A stretch of 64,000 nt of DNA, taken from NCBI GenBank assembly GCA_021186555.1, contig JAJKFL010000039.1, positions 36,560,733 to 36,624,732 of the forward strand. Reading direction: 5' to 3'. Under the pieces are notes generated by a model. The model was not told where the DNA came from and did no database searches. It saw nothing but the letters and a program-made list of their open reading frames with translations. Shown here one piece after another: positions 1-9,476 of this stretch. Both the position numbers and the translations under genes were made by a program. This DNA comes from Reticulitermes speratus (Eukaryota; Arthropoda; Insecta; Blattodea; Rhinotermitidae). Each line of letters begins with the position of its first letter. The first letter of the stretch is position 1.

Positions 1-230
1 TCCTTTCCTTCGAAAGAAAGCACGCGCCTCTGATCGGAAAATTCGGTTCGGTTTGTTTGCTATAGTGTCAGCCGGCATTACGGAGTCGCGATGAAACTAC
101 TGCGGTAGTTGTTTGTGTGACCTACATTGTCGTTACCTGGACGGACAGCGTTGCCAGTTAGCTGCGCACATTCCGAACGTCGTTCGGTTGTGGAAGGCGT
201 CATGAATCAGACGCGAAATCCTACAAATGC
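1..230. other. Unassigned sequence
   Basis: I see no coding exon, RNA gene or recognisable repeat in this opening stretch. It runs up to the first SINE family C copy. Confidence 0.4.
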
Positions 231-239
231 GGCACAAGG

Positions 240-520
240 TAACATGTAGTAAAGTTGTCCCCTATCCATGCCATGAAGGTGTATAGGAGGAGCAGATATA
301 TAACTCCACTCATTCTTAACCTCAGCCCTAAATGGAGGTGAGCGGTCTACTTCAGGCCCCGACCGCTTTAACTCTGGGAAAGAACCCTGGTACTCATTGA
401 ATAGTAGGGCACTGGATGGGGCCCAGAGGCGTTCTGGACGTTTTGGAAAGAGAAAAATCCCTTGTCCCAAACGTGGGAAGGGTTCAAATCCGTTACTTTT
501 CTTCAGCAAAGGTGGACAAA
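240..520 (-). repeat. SINE family C copy (diverged)
   Basis: The stretch shares the family C landmarks with 7335-7545, 14628-14755 and 23783-24066: 'ccatgaaggygtata', a block around 'ctccactcattcttaacctc', 'ggaggtgag' and 'ggcccagaggcgttctgg'. The tRNA-like end lies on the right, so the element reads on the minus strand, and its B-box-like sequence 'ggttcaaatccg' (481-492) is decayed. Open frames here are by-products of the repeat. Confidence 0.6.
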
Positions 521-527
521 TTTTCCC

Positions 528-655
528 GGGGGTTAAGCGGCCGGGGCGTGGAGTAGATCACCCACCCCATCTAGTGCCAGGGTTAAAGAAAGAGTAGAGC
601 TACACTTCTACTCACCTTCTGGGCCTTCATGGCCTGTTCCAGGAGAACTTTTACG
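528..655 (+). repeat. SINE family C fragment, opposite orientation
   Basis: This piece begins 'gggttaagcggccggggcgtgg' and ends near 'ccttcatggcctgttccagg'. It is the 3' half of family C as seen at 8340-8505. It lies head-to-head with the preceding copy, so two inverted SINE copies sit side by side. Confidence 0.55.
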
Positions 656-706
656 GGTGGACAAATATTTTTGTTCGAGGGTCAGATGGGGCCATGTGTA
701 AGCATT

Positions 707-1012
707 GACTAAAAGTCTGGTGATAGCGTGTCTGACTAGAAGTCTGGTGACAGCGTGTCTAACTAGAAGTCTGGTGACAGCGTGTCTGACTAGAAGTCTG
801 GTGACAGCGTGTCTAACTAGAAGTCTGGTGACAGCGTGTCTGACTAGAAGTCTGGTGACAGCGTGTCTGACTAGAAGTCTGGTGACAGCGTGTCTGACTA
901 GAAGTCTGGTGACAGCGTGTCTGACTAGAAGTCTGGTGACAGCGTGTCTGACTAGAAGTCTGGTGACAGCGTGTCTAACTAGAAGTCTGGTGACAGCGTG
1001 TCTGACTCTCGT
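707..1012. repeat. 27-bp minisatellite, about 11 copies
   Basis: The unit is 'ctagaagtctggtgacagcg' plus 'tgtctga'. The copies are nearly identical, mostly differing at one a/g position (tctgac versus tctaac). Since 27 is a multiple of three, open frames run through on both strands as repeated nonapeptides. These are artefacts, not genes. Confidence 0.95.
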
Positions 1013-1298
1013 ATCTTCCTCAGTGTCTGCAGATGAACGTTGGTATGGTCCCTTCATTTCGTACGATGCTCTGTCAACTGTGCAGCTGAAACACCTTAGC
1101 TGTAATTACAAAATATGAATCAATCGACCGAAACTGCTGCCTACGTTCGAACCAAACTGCATAACTGCGAAATATGATATATGATAAAGTTATTAACTGT
1201 GACTGGCTTGTCACCCGGTGTCAGTGGTCCGTACACTTGTACACAAATGTAAAGAAAGAAAACAACTATATATATATAAGGAGACAAAAACACAAAAC

Positions 1299-1562
1299 AA
1301 GCCGGAAGGTCGCGGATTTGATTCCCGATGGTGTTATAGGAATTTTTCATTGACATAATCCTTTCGGTCGCATTATGGCCCTGGGGTCGACTCAGCCTCT
1401 AACATAAATGAGTACCAGGAATATTTCCTGGGGGGTAAAGGAGGCCGGTGCATAGGGCTGACAACCTTACCACCTTAATGTGCCGATTGTCTAGAAATAT
1501 GTGAGCCTCAACCTCCTGGAACCCTAAGGGCCTGTCTAGGCGTGTAATGGGATAGCTTTACC
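1299..1562 (+). repeat. SINE family A copy, 5' truncated
   Basis: The copy starts at 'aagccggaaggtcgcgg', so box A is lost. It keeps the B-box-like 'ggatttgattcccgatgg' and the family body ('tttttcattgacataatc', 'ggccctggggtcgactcagc', 'tgccgattgtctagaaat') to the terminal 'gtaatgggatagcttt'. Confidence 0.85.
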
Positions 1563-2059
1563 TTTAATACAAAAACACAAAACACACAAAATAGAAGGCA
1601 AGACGTACAAAACAAGAACACAAACATAAGACGAACAATAAAAGACATACACAAAAACATAAAACATAAATATAAAAGCCATGAAGGTATAACAAAGAGC
1701 TAAAAGGTCATAAAGCAAATAATTAAAAATAAGAATATAAAAAAATATGCATCGCAATGAGCCCATATATATATATATATGACGTTCCTTAATGAAACAC
1801 AGTGAGGTATGAGGGCTCTGACATATTTTATTGCTGTCAGAGTTCTCACTGTTACCAGCAATAATCAACTGCATGGTGCACAGCCATTCTGGAGAAGCCA
1901 ATAAACGCTCAGCCAGCTGACAATTGCACCACCTTTCATGGAACCTGAAGGTAATTTACCGTGTTTACAAAATCACCCCCACTGTTCCTGTCCTAAGCCA
2001 GGAAAATGCAGTCCATGCACTCCCACAATACGCCTGTATTATTAGTATTAGTATTATTC

Positions 2060-2310
2060 GGACGATCCCAGTGGCCGCGCGGTCTAAGGCGTGGGTCTGC
2101 GGCCGATCGCTTGCTGGTACTACGGGTTCGAATCCCGCCAGAGGGCATGGATGTCTGTCTCTTGTGAGTGTTGTCAGGTAGAGGTCTCTGCGACGGGCTG
2201 ATCACTCGTCCAGAGGAGTCCTACCGAGTGTGGTGTGTCTGAGTGTGATCGTGAAGCCTCGATAATGAGGGGGCCCTGGCCCACTAGGGGCCGTTGCGCC
2301 ATAAAAAATT
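2060..2310 (+). repeat. SINE family B copy (tRNA-Leu-like head)
   Basis: The head carries a box A ('ggccgcgcggtctaaggcg') and box B ('gggttcgaatcccgcc') arranged as in tRNA-Leu. It is followed by the family body ('gggctgatcactcgtccaga', 'cctcgataatgaggggg', 'ccgttgcgccataaaa'). It matches the minus-strand copies at 9939-10190 and 18215-18468. I call it a SINE and not a tRNA gene because the acceptor stem is not closed and the body recurs. Confidence 0.85.
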
Positions 2311-3230
2311 AGTAAATCGTAATTGGTCATTAGGCTGTTAAGCCAGCACGTAAGTAAGCAAAGAATGTAATAATAATAATTATTATTATTAATACCACCA
2401 CCATCATGATCACTGCCGTTATATATATAACACCACTCTTCCCCAACTAAGCCGACGACGCTGTCTTCAGTCACGCACTTGACTGTGTACCGCCTGCAGA
2501 CTAGTTCTACCAATGCACGCTGTGGTGAAGACTTCGTCATGTGTACGTCTTCCACACTCGGACATTCTTGAATTAGATTGCTCAAAAAATCTATCAAAGG
2601 CATTTCCTCGAACCTTTTTTCTTTCAGTTGGTAATTTGTTATCACTAGAGGCAGGTTCTTATACTGCTTGGCTTCAGCACTATCAAACACGCATTTCGCA
2701 CACAAATATTGCTACAATTTGTGGAAGGAAACATTCCAAGGGACTGGAGAGCAAGACGGTTGGTTGTTGTGGAAATGCACTGAAAATAGAGCTTCGTCTA
2801 GAACACAACTGTTTCAGCGAGAAAGTCACACAGCGCTGAAAAGTGATTAAAGTTTTGTTTTTGTACGGATAAAGCACACAATTCTAGTTTTCCTAACAAA
2901 GGCAAAATCCAATCTCTCGTATTAATATGCTTACAGTCATCCTTGTAGTATATGCCTCCCTTCAATCAGCTCTGTAAATTTATATGCAAATATGTGAACG
3001 ACTCGGCAGCCACGAAGCACATATTAAACAGTCGAAACTTGAAATCCAAAAAAAGTATTCGGTGTTTCAAGCTACGATTGAACCGCAAATTGTAAGTAAA
3101 ACGTCACGCCGACAAGTTGAATGTGTACCGAAATGTAAGACGTTAGATGGTGAGAGTGTGAAAATCGTAGGTGATTTTGACATGGCCGCCATTTTGGCAG
3201 ATTTCAAGATTTTTCGATGATTCTTTTTTT
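2311..3230. other. Non-coding stretch with simple repeats
   Basis: The stretch holds (aat)n-type and (acc/atc)-type short repeats around 2365-2410 and a TA-rich tract near 2423. The longest open frame, 167 codons on the minus strand at 2202-2705, runs through the microsatellite and has no recognisable domain. I see no gene. Confidence 0.4.
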
Positions 3231-3234
3231 TAGA

Positions 3235-3270
3235 GTGTTTTTCTACCTGCCGCGGCAGGTAGAAAAACAC
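3235..3270. repeat. 36-bp perfect palindrome
   Basis: The sequence reads identically on both strands, with centre 'ctgccgcggcag' and arms extending to 'gtgtttttctac'. It lies directly before a hammerhead-like element and probably marks that element's 5' fold-back junction, like the palindromes at 4980-5037 and 50556-50596. Confidence 0.9.
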
Positions 3271-3430
3271 GGGACAGACGAGCTGTATGTTAAATCAGTT
3301 TTGCCTGAGGATGGGGATGGAGCCAGTCCCCGAAACGTTGCATTTAAACGAGCTAACGCGGCTGAAAGCCCGAGAAGACTATATTGAATCAATACTATTT
3401 GTATGACATTTTTGTTGGAAACAGGTACTT
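3271..3430 (+). mobile_element. Hammerhead-like element remnant (Penelope-type, tentative)
   Basis: The core CTGAGGA lies at 3305-3311. It is followed by an extra T, a GGGGA/TCCCC stem II (3313-3317 with 3327-3331), then GAAAC and GTTGC. Core bases fit a hammerhead ribozyme, but stem III would have no loop, so this copy is inactive as a monomer or could act only as a dimer. No intact coding sequence remains. Confidence 0.45.
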
Positions 3431-3754
3431 CATTCAAAAATTGTTTAAATTTTATATCACATTAGCTCTAATAATTGACAAAAGTGTTGCTTTATGCCCT
3501 TTGATTAACTAAAACTGCAACATGGATTAGAAGTTAAAGTAAGGCAAGTTAAGTGGCTCGCCAGCAACTCCTGAAATCTGTCGATGGGTGCTCGTGAAAC
3601 CACGTTGTTGGCGCACATGCGCATAACGGGTTTGTTTCTCAGCGAAACGGCATTATCTTTTGCATTAGAATTCTTATTACTAATGCACATTACAATGGTA
3701 CGTCACCTCATTAATTTCTACAACTTCCATTAAAACAAATTTTCGATACGGTGA

Positions 3755-3890
3755 ATACGTAACATTCATTCATTCTGCAGTCTGTCTTACGACATGTCCG
3801 TAGCCTCCTCCAAAGCGAGTTCTCCACACTATGCGATCTAGTGCTTCCTCTTTCAACTTCCAGTATCTTCTCTTTAACATAAAGTAAAAA
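3755..3890 (-). pseudogene. RTE-type LINE C-terminal tail fragment
   Basis: On the minus strand this matches the end of the tails at 8627-8983 and 16171-16563, including the final residues 'GYGHVVRQTAE'. Only about 40 codons remain, and the frame breaks near 3880. Confidence 0.7.
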
Positions 3891-3894
3891 AAAA

Positions 3895-4040
3895 AGCTCA
3901 GGATATGGACAGGTGGCGGGCTCTTGTGAATGCGGTAATGAACATCCCGGTTCCATAAAATGAGGGGAATTTCTTGACTAGCTGAGGATCTGTTGGCTTC
4001 TCAAGAAGGACTCTGCTCCATGGAGTTAGTTAGTTAAAGT
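3895..4040 (+). repeat. LINE 3'-tail family T fragment
   Basis: The fragment carries the family landmarks 'tggacaggtggcgggctct', 'gtgaatgcggtaatgaac', 'ccggttccataaaatg', 'aggactctgctcc' and terminal 'tggagttagttagtta'. The same tail recurs at least nine times in the window. Confidence 0.7.
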
Positions 4041-4910
4041 AAGAAAAAAATAAATGCAGATTCTATGGAATGTTAGCTTTGTTACAATAGACGCAATAAA
4101 GAAAGACCAAGGCCAATGAGGATACAAGAAATACCAGCTTACTATCACACCAAGAACTTTCTGGTCATAATTGACCTGGAAGTTTTGGAAAGACAAAGAT
4201 CCAGTGTTTCCTGGCGACGCCCTAATCTGGTTTACTAACGGATTAAGGGCTGACTCAGGGACAGGGTCTGGTATTTATGGCTTAAGACCAGAGAGAAGCT
4301 TCAGTTTCTCTCTGGGTAAATATGCCACGGTTTGTCAGATCGAAATATATGCCATTTTACAATGTGCATGTGAGATTATAAGAAGGGCTTATAGACATAA
4401 GCGGATCCTTATTTTTTCTGATAGCCAGGCTGCACTTAAGGCGCTTAGAAGCCCGAAAGTGACTTCGAGACTGGTTGCATAATGCCTGGATGCGCTCTCT
4501 GCACTGGCAAGCCCCAATGAGGTAATCCTCATTTGGGTGCCTGGGCATTGTGGCATCCCTGGTAATGAAGGAGCTGATAAACTTGCGAGGCAAGGAGCAG
4601 CTACGCCATTACTCGGCCCAGAACCGGTTCTTGGAATACCTAGGTGTTCAACAAGAGAAGCTATTAAGAACTGGATTGAGTGTCAGCATCGTACCATCCG
4701 GAATAATTTACCAGGTCACAGACATGGTAAACGTTTTATTAGTGGACCATGTAAGAAAAGAGCTGAAGACCTACTTAAGCTAAGCAGGTATCAACTAAGA
4801 TTGGTAGTTGCATTCCTCACAGGCCATGCTCCTGTGAGGAAACACCTGAAATTTAAGGGCCTCTTTAATGGAGATCCGACCTACAGATTTTGCAGGTCGG
4901 AGACTGAAAC

Positions 4911-4923
4911 TGTGTACCATTTT
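4911..4923. repeat. Left target-site duplication of nested element
   Basis: The 13-mer 'tgtgtaccatttt' is repeated at 5380-5392. Removing one copy plus the intervening DNA rejoins the LINE reading frame exactly, which shows that this is the insertion target. Confidence 0.85.
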
Positions 4924-4979
4924 TCACATTATATTCACCGTGCATTCTGTCTTATATAATAGCTTTTATTTTAACCAAC

Positions 4980-5037
4980 GTGTTCTGTAGGCTTCGCCTG
5001 ATGGCTGCGCGGCCATCAGGCGAAGCCTACAGAACAC
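4980..5037. repeat. Perfect palindrome, 26-bp arms
   Basis: The arm 'gtgttctgtaggcttcgcct' plus 'gatggc' is repeated in inverted orientation around a 6-nt centre 'tgcgcg'. It lies just inside the left end of the nested element and looks like a fold-back junction. Confidence 0.95.
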
Positions 5038-5281
5038 GGCACAAAACACGCCACAGATAAATTCACCAGCCATTTGAGAAGGAAACAAGACCAGCTGCCA
5101 ATAATTTTAAATAAATTTTAAACGTTTTAATCCAAAAAGGAAAACAAACGCACTTATATATTTTAACCACTGAAGCAAAAATGCTACATGTTTTTATAGT
5201 GAACACAGTTCATCTTATTTTAACATTGAATGTGAACCAACTATTATAGTGGATGTGTAGTCTGTGTTTATATACTTTGAT

Positions 5282-5324
5282 CCCCCTGATGATGACTAAT
5301 AAGTAGTCGAAACATATGTAGGGG
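5282..5324 (+). ncRNA. Hammerhead ribozyme candidate, type I, complete core
   Basis: Stem I is CCCC (5282-5285) with GGGG (5321-5324). The core CTGATGA is at 5286-5292. Stem II is GACTA (5294-5298) with TAGTC (5304-5308), and one extra T sits before it. GAA is at 5309-5311. Stem III is AC/GT (5312-5313 with 5318-5319) closed by ATAT. The predicted cleavage follows A5320. Every catalytic-core base of the consensus is present. The unpaired T after A9 is the one deviation. Activity is inferred, not shown. Confidence 0.6.
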
Positions 5325-5379
5325 TATATATGACGACAAAGGTGTAGTGCATGTGTTGGTTAAAATAAAAGCTAATATA

Positions 5380-5392
5380 TGTGTACCATTTT
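5380..5392. repeat. Right target-site duplication of nested element
   Basis: This is the second copy of 'tgtgtaccatttt'. The LINE frame resumes immediately after it. Confidence 0.85.
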
Positions 5393-5640
5393 ATTTGTTG
5401 TTGCGAGGCGTTGGCTCGTCAACGCTATAAGTACTTTGGGAAGCTATTTGCTGAACCAAAAGATATAAGCATGGCTTCATTAAAAGACATGTGTCTCTTC
5501 GTTAGAGGCACAGGGCTAATGAACCAGTGCTGAATGGAATACTTAGGGCTAGCACTATAGCCTAAGGCTGCAGTGGATCCGGAGCTTGTGCCGATTGGCC
5601 CTTGGTGGAAGAAGAAGAAGAAGAAGACCGGTTTAACTGC

Positions 5641-6656
5641 ACGAGATTGTACTTATCTTGCACTTCAGTTCACTTGATTGAGAGCTCAGTAAGATATCTC
5701 GATAAACAAAGTGCGATATTTGAAGCTGCTGCTCTAATTTTAGACACTGAGCAGAAGAGGAACGGAAATTTACAACATGACGCTTGGAAACGTCGGGCGA
5801 GCGTCAGCGATGAAAAGCAGAGCCCTCAAATCGAGCTGGAGGCTAGGGTTCGTCTGTAATAATGCTGATATTGTTAGTTACAGCTAGGTCGATAAAAATT
5901 TCACGAGTTTGTGATTTATCTGTATTTATTGGGCAATGGTTCAAAGTCAACTCGCTATTTGTACTTGTTACTCACAACTGTCAGCAGGCTAAACCAATCA
6001 AACCGAAAATTTATAGAAAGTTGTAAGAAATATCTACGATTGCTTTCGAAGATAAATTTACAGACCACAGAAAAGAGATGATCCTTGCAGCGTGGGGTTT
6101 GTGTGTCTGGCGCGGTGCGGGGGACTGCTGGCTATTGGGGGGGGGGGGGGGGGGGGCACTGGTCTGCTGTTGGTAGGAAGGACAGACCCTTCTGCTACAA
6201 CACGCAGACTGTAAACATCAAGAATTCATCTCATCCTAAACCTCTGGTCCAACAAATACGTAATTATACAAAGCCGATCTAAACTCTGCATACAAAATCT
6301 ACAAACACAAACGACCAAACATATACTACTGTAAACCAGCTCACCATCAGGCATAGTGTTTTTTTTTTAGTATTTTTCACTAATATTATTTTTATTTTTC
6401 CCTATTTATAACTTTTGGTCCATGTACTCATTTTAGTTAAATTGGTTATCGGAACGATTTTTGTAATTTTTTCCTTGTATACTGTAAATACTGTAAATTG
6501 CAATCTTCAATAAATAATTAAAAATACATCAAGAATTTCGAGTAACGTAGAGTGAATGAGTGAACTGTGCGCATGCTTTCAGGATGGGTATAAAAAATAC
6601 TGCGCATGCGCATCTATCGCACTCCTGGCAGGGATCGTATCTTTATATGTGGACGG
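5641..6656. other. Non-coding stretch with poly-G tract
   Basis: The only distinctive items are an uninterrupted G tract at about 6137-6157 and a poly-T run near 6360. No exon or known repeat is recognised. Confidence 0.4.
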
Positions 6657-7339
6657 TTAGGCTAAGCGCGCACGAGCGGTTTTAGTCGCTGCGACTATCG
6701 TGCTGCCCAAATGAAACGTACGATTGTATACGGAAGCACGCGCACAGGCGACTATTTAATCGTGGCGATGAAAAAGTCGCAGCATGTTCCATTTCAAGCG
6801 CGACACGATTGTCGCTTGACGACTGCTTGTACAAATGAAACACAAAGAAACATACGGGTGCGCGCGCACTGACTACTATCGCCTCCTTTTCTGTCTGCGA
6901 AACCAACGCCTTTTGCTTGCGGTTGAGTGATCCCAAGGCAAGAATTTCGTTACGTTAAAATGTCTTTCAAAGAAGTGTATGACTGTGAAGTGCTAATTAC
7001 GGAAATTGAAATATCTAAAAAAATTGTTTGGATATATTTAATATCGGTTTTTGATTGTTTGGATATCTCTTCAGGTCTTCGTAAAGGGAGTAGAATTTTC
7101 CTTTGAGTAATCTTTAACTCGTTATTGGATGTACCCAAAACTTTTTTCTTTTCTTTACTTTTCGCGTTCGAAACAACAAAGCACACACAGTGCTGTATCA
7201 GTGCAGTCCGTGATATAACTGAATCAGTGCGAGGAGATTGTCGCTGTAAAGCGCGGCCTCGCGTTAAAAATCGCCAGCGTCTTTAATCGCTGCTACTATT
7301 GTCGCAGCGATTAAAACCGCTCGTGCGCGCTTAGCCTAA
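6657..7339. mobile_element. DNA transposon-like element with ~40-bp terminal inverted repeats
   Basis: The left end 'ttaggctaagcgcgcacgag' and the inverted right end agree over about 40 bp with only a few mismatches, continuing 'cggttttartcgctgcgac'. The 683-bp interior is non-coding and has further copies of the 'gtcgctg' theme. A clear target duplication is not visible: the flanking bases differ unless TTA/TAA is counted. It is a non-autonomous element of unknown superfamily. Confidence 0.8.
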
Positions 7340-7545
7340 AGCTCTCCCTGTGCACTCCACGGGGGAGGTATAGCTCCCGCATCCTTAAACTTGGCTTTAG
7401 ATGGAGGTGAATGGTTAGAATCACGGTCCGGCCGCTTTAAGTCTGGTAAAACCGTCTCCGGCACCCACTGTGTAGGAGGCTGGGCGGTCCCAAGGTCTAG
7501 TCTGGACGCTTTGCTGCTGCCCGGAATGGCACCACAGTTCCTAGG
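7340..7545 (-). repeat. SINE family C copy, partial
   Basis: It matches the other family C copies ('ttaaacttggctttagatgg', 'ggaggtgaatgg', 'cggccgctttaagtctgg', 'tctagtctggacgcttt'). It abuts the right end of the preceding TIR element with no gap, and its tRNA-like end is missing. Confidence 0.65.
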
Positions 7546-8207
7546 ACCGACCAACCCGCAGTCTAGACACGTAGTGTCTGTGATATCTCGTCTCCCATGC
7601 AGTGGAAGTCCCCTGAACCCAACCCTCTTGCTTCTGTGTGTTACCCTGTCGGCTCCTCTCTGTATTGCTTCTCTTGTGAAGCCATCTTCATCTGTAGTTG
7701 GTCATGCAGCATATACCAAACAAACTGAGGGGCAGAACAATGCGAGGCGACTTAAGACTAACTGTTGTCGTGACACGATGAAGGACAAGCAGTGACAAAC
7801 GTCGAATTAACGACGAGCTGTTTACAGCTGTGTAAACAAATGAGACAGCGCTTGCTGCCGAGTCGACAAGACAACAGCCATTGTGACGTGGGTTTTACTT
7901 GACTTCCGCGTTGTCATCAAAACAGAGCCTGCCCTGTTACAATTAGCGTGAGATCACCTGCCATACGCTTTGGCCACGACATCTATGACGGAAAATTCTA
8001 ATTCTGTCTGATATATTTTAAGCCTAGTTTCCTACCTTTAGAAAAGTAAGACTTATTGCACGATTATATTGTGGGTATATCCGTGTGTGTCCTTTTGCTA
8101 ATTTTGAATAAGTTGACTGATTTTCACTAAATTTAGTATAAGTGTCAGACCGTCAAGGGCCACCAGAACTTCCCGACATGTAATTTCCTCCAATTGGTAA
8201 TAACGGA
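7546..8207. other. Unassigned sequence
   Basis: I see no convincing exon or repeat here. The 134-codon open frame starting at 7391 spans the SINE boundary and has no domain. Confidence 0.35.
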
Positions 8208-8505
8208 GCAGGAATAGCGTAGTCGGTATCGTTACTAGGCTACGGACTGAAAAATCTGAAGTCAAAATCCCAGTAGGGCCAAAAGATTTTTCTCTTTCCC
8301 AAAACGTCCGTACCAGCTCTGGGGCCCATCCAGTCCCCTATTCAATTTGGACCTGGGTTCTTTGCCGAGGGTAAGGCGGCCGGGGCGTGAAGTTGACCAC
8401 TTACCTCCATCTACTGCCGAGTTTAAGAATAGACGAACCTATACCTCTACTCCCCCTACATGCCTTCCTGGCGTGGACAGGAAGGACTTTACCTTTTACC
8501 TTTAC
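8208..8505 (+). repeat. SINE family C copy with tRNA-like head
   Basis: It begins with an A-box-like 'tagcgtagtcggtatcg' and 'actaggctacggactg' and continues through a decayed B box ('aagtcaaaatcccag') into the family body ('cggccggggcgtgaagttga', 'ctactccccctacatgcc'). The best B box for this family is at 24000-24020, minus strand. Confidence 0.7.
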
Positions 8506-8599
8506 CAACTGGTAACAACAACACCTTGGATGTGTAGTAAAGTGCTACATTTGGAGCATAGCTTAGCATGGTGCTGAAACTTGAGCACTTCGGAACGTA

Positions 8600-8983
8600 G
8601 ATCAGAAGTATCTGGAAAGTTTTGAAATGTGGTACTGGAGAAGAATGGAGAAGATCAGTTGGACCGATCGTTGGAGAAATGAAGAAGTATTACACAGAGT
8701 GAAGGAGGAGAGGAATATCGTACATACAATAAAAAGAAGAAAGGCTAACTGGATTGGTCACATCTTGCGTAGAAACTGCCTTCTGAAACATGTGATTGAA
8801 GGAAAGATAGAAGGAAGGATAGAAGTGATGGGAAGGCGAGGAAGAAGAAGTAAACAGCTACTGGATGATCTTAAGGAAACGAGAGGGTACTGGAAATGGA
8901 AAGAGGAAGCACTAGATCGCAGTCTATGGAGAACTCGCTTTGAAAGAGGCTACGGACCTGTCGTAAGACAGACTGCAGAATGA
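8600..8983 (+). pseudogene. RTE-type LINE, C-terminal tail of ORF2
   Basis: The frame encodes 'WYWRRMEKISWTDRWRNEEV', '...RRKANWIGHILRRNCLL', a basic stretch 'GRRGRRSKQLLDDLKE' and ends 'GYGPVVRQTAE*'. This is the conserved C-terminus of endonuclease/reverse-transcriptase LINEs, of which the 3' end of this window carries EN-RT pieces. The copy is 5' truncated, open and little damaged, so it is probably a fairly young insertion. An almost identical tail lies inverted at 16171-16563. Confidence 0.85.
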
Positions 8984-9462
8984 GTGATGAATGGACGTGT
9001 ATAGTAAACACGGCGTGGACGATACTGGAGACGCATAACATGGCGTCCAGAAATGATATGCAGTGGGAAAGCTGAGAGACTCATATCACATTTCTTGTTG
9101 GTCCAGACTAGGTCATATTCCGTCTCGCCTTCCCGTGGTTCCTACTGGCTGCATTCCTTACAACTCAACTACGTTACAGAATCACATCTTCACACTAATC
9201 ACTTCAGAGTCTATCTGGACCTAAATCATGCAACCATGAAGATGGAGGCAGCATGTTCCGTCGAAATGTCAGCATCACCCTGCAACTGTACACGGTATCA
9301 CAAGCCAGAACACTGTAGTGTACAGTCCCCACCTTAAGGACCTGAACACTGACAGTGCTGTATCTTGGTCACTCGTCACCACACTGCAGGGCCAAATCCG
9401 AAATGTGGGTAATAGAGTAAATCTTTCGAAAAATGTGGCAAAATTCCGATGTTTTGGAGAGG
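8984..9462. other. Unassigned sequence
   Basis: Nothing recognisable beyond the LINE 3' end. Open frames are short and without motifs. Confidence 0.3.
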
Positions 9463-9476
9463 TACTAGTAAAGTAG

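Larger units (their letters stand above)
4924..5379 (+). mobile_element. Nested short retroelement with hammerhead motif (Penelope-type, tentative)
   Basis: The element is about 456 bp and non-coding, inserted in a LINE ORF and flanked by a 13-bp duplication. Inverted ends 'agcttttattttaaccaac' occur at 4961-4979 and 5355-5373. A 26-bp-arm palindrome lies near the left end. A hammerhead-ribozyme-like motif (5282-5324) lies near the right end, followed by 'gtgcatgtgttggtta'. The same right-end layout is seen at 47461-47870 and 50385-51025. Assignment to Penelope-like elements rests on the published association of that group with hammerhead motifs. No protein is encoded to confirm it. Confidence 0.6.
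4060..5640 (+). pseudogene. I/Jockey-type LINE ORF2 fragment: RNase H and C-terminal zinc region
   Basis: The + strand encodes an RNase H domain: 'IWFTNG', then 'QIEIYAILQ', 'ILIFSDSQAALKAL' and 'WVPGHCGIPGNEGADKLAR' (4225-4600). A region ending in a Cys-rich motif ('YRFCRSETETVYHF') follows. It continues after the insert (from 5393) as 'ICCCEALARQRYKYFGK' and ends 'GTGLMNQC' before a (GAA)n tail at 5607-5627. The first catalytic Asp of RNase H is replaced by Asn (TNG instead of TDG), and an in-frame stop lies at about 4480. The reverse transcriptase part is missing. RNase H followed by a short-repeat tail is typical of I-group non-LTR elements. The copy is dead and interrupted by a younger insertion at 4924-5392. 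Confidence 0.85.

Noticed and set aside
608..1118. Open frames of 137 and 149 codons on both strands
   Set aside because: They run through a 27-bp minisatellite, so they are open only because the period is divisible by three.
2060..2140. tRNA-Leu gene
   Set aside because: Box A and B are good, but the acceptor stem does not close and the same unit continues into a repeated body, so it is a SINE head.
2202..2705. 167-codon minus frame
   Set aside because: It crosses a SINE and a microsatellite and has no domain.
8627..8983. Host gene of 118 codons
   Set aside because: Its sequence is a retroelement ORF2 C-terminus, repeated at 16171-16563.
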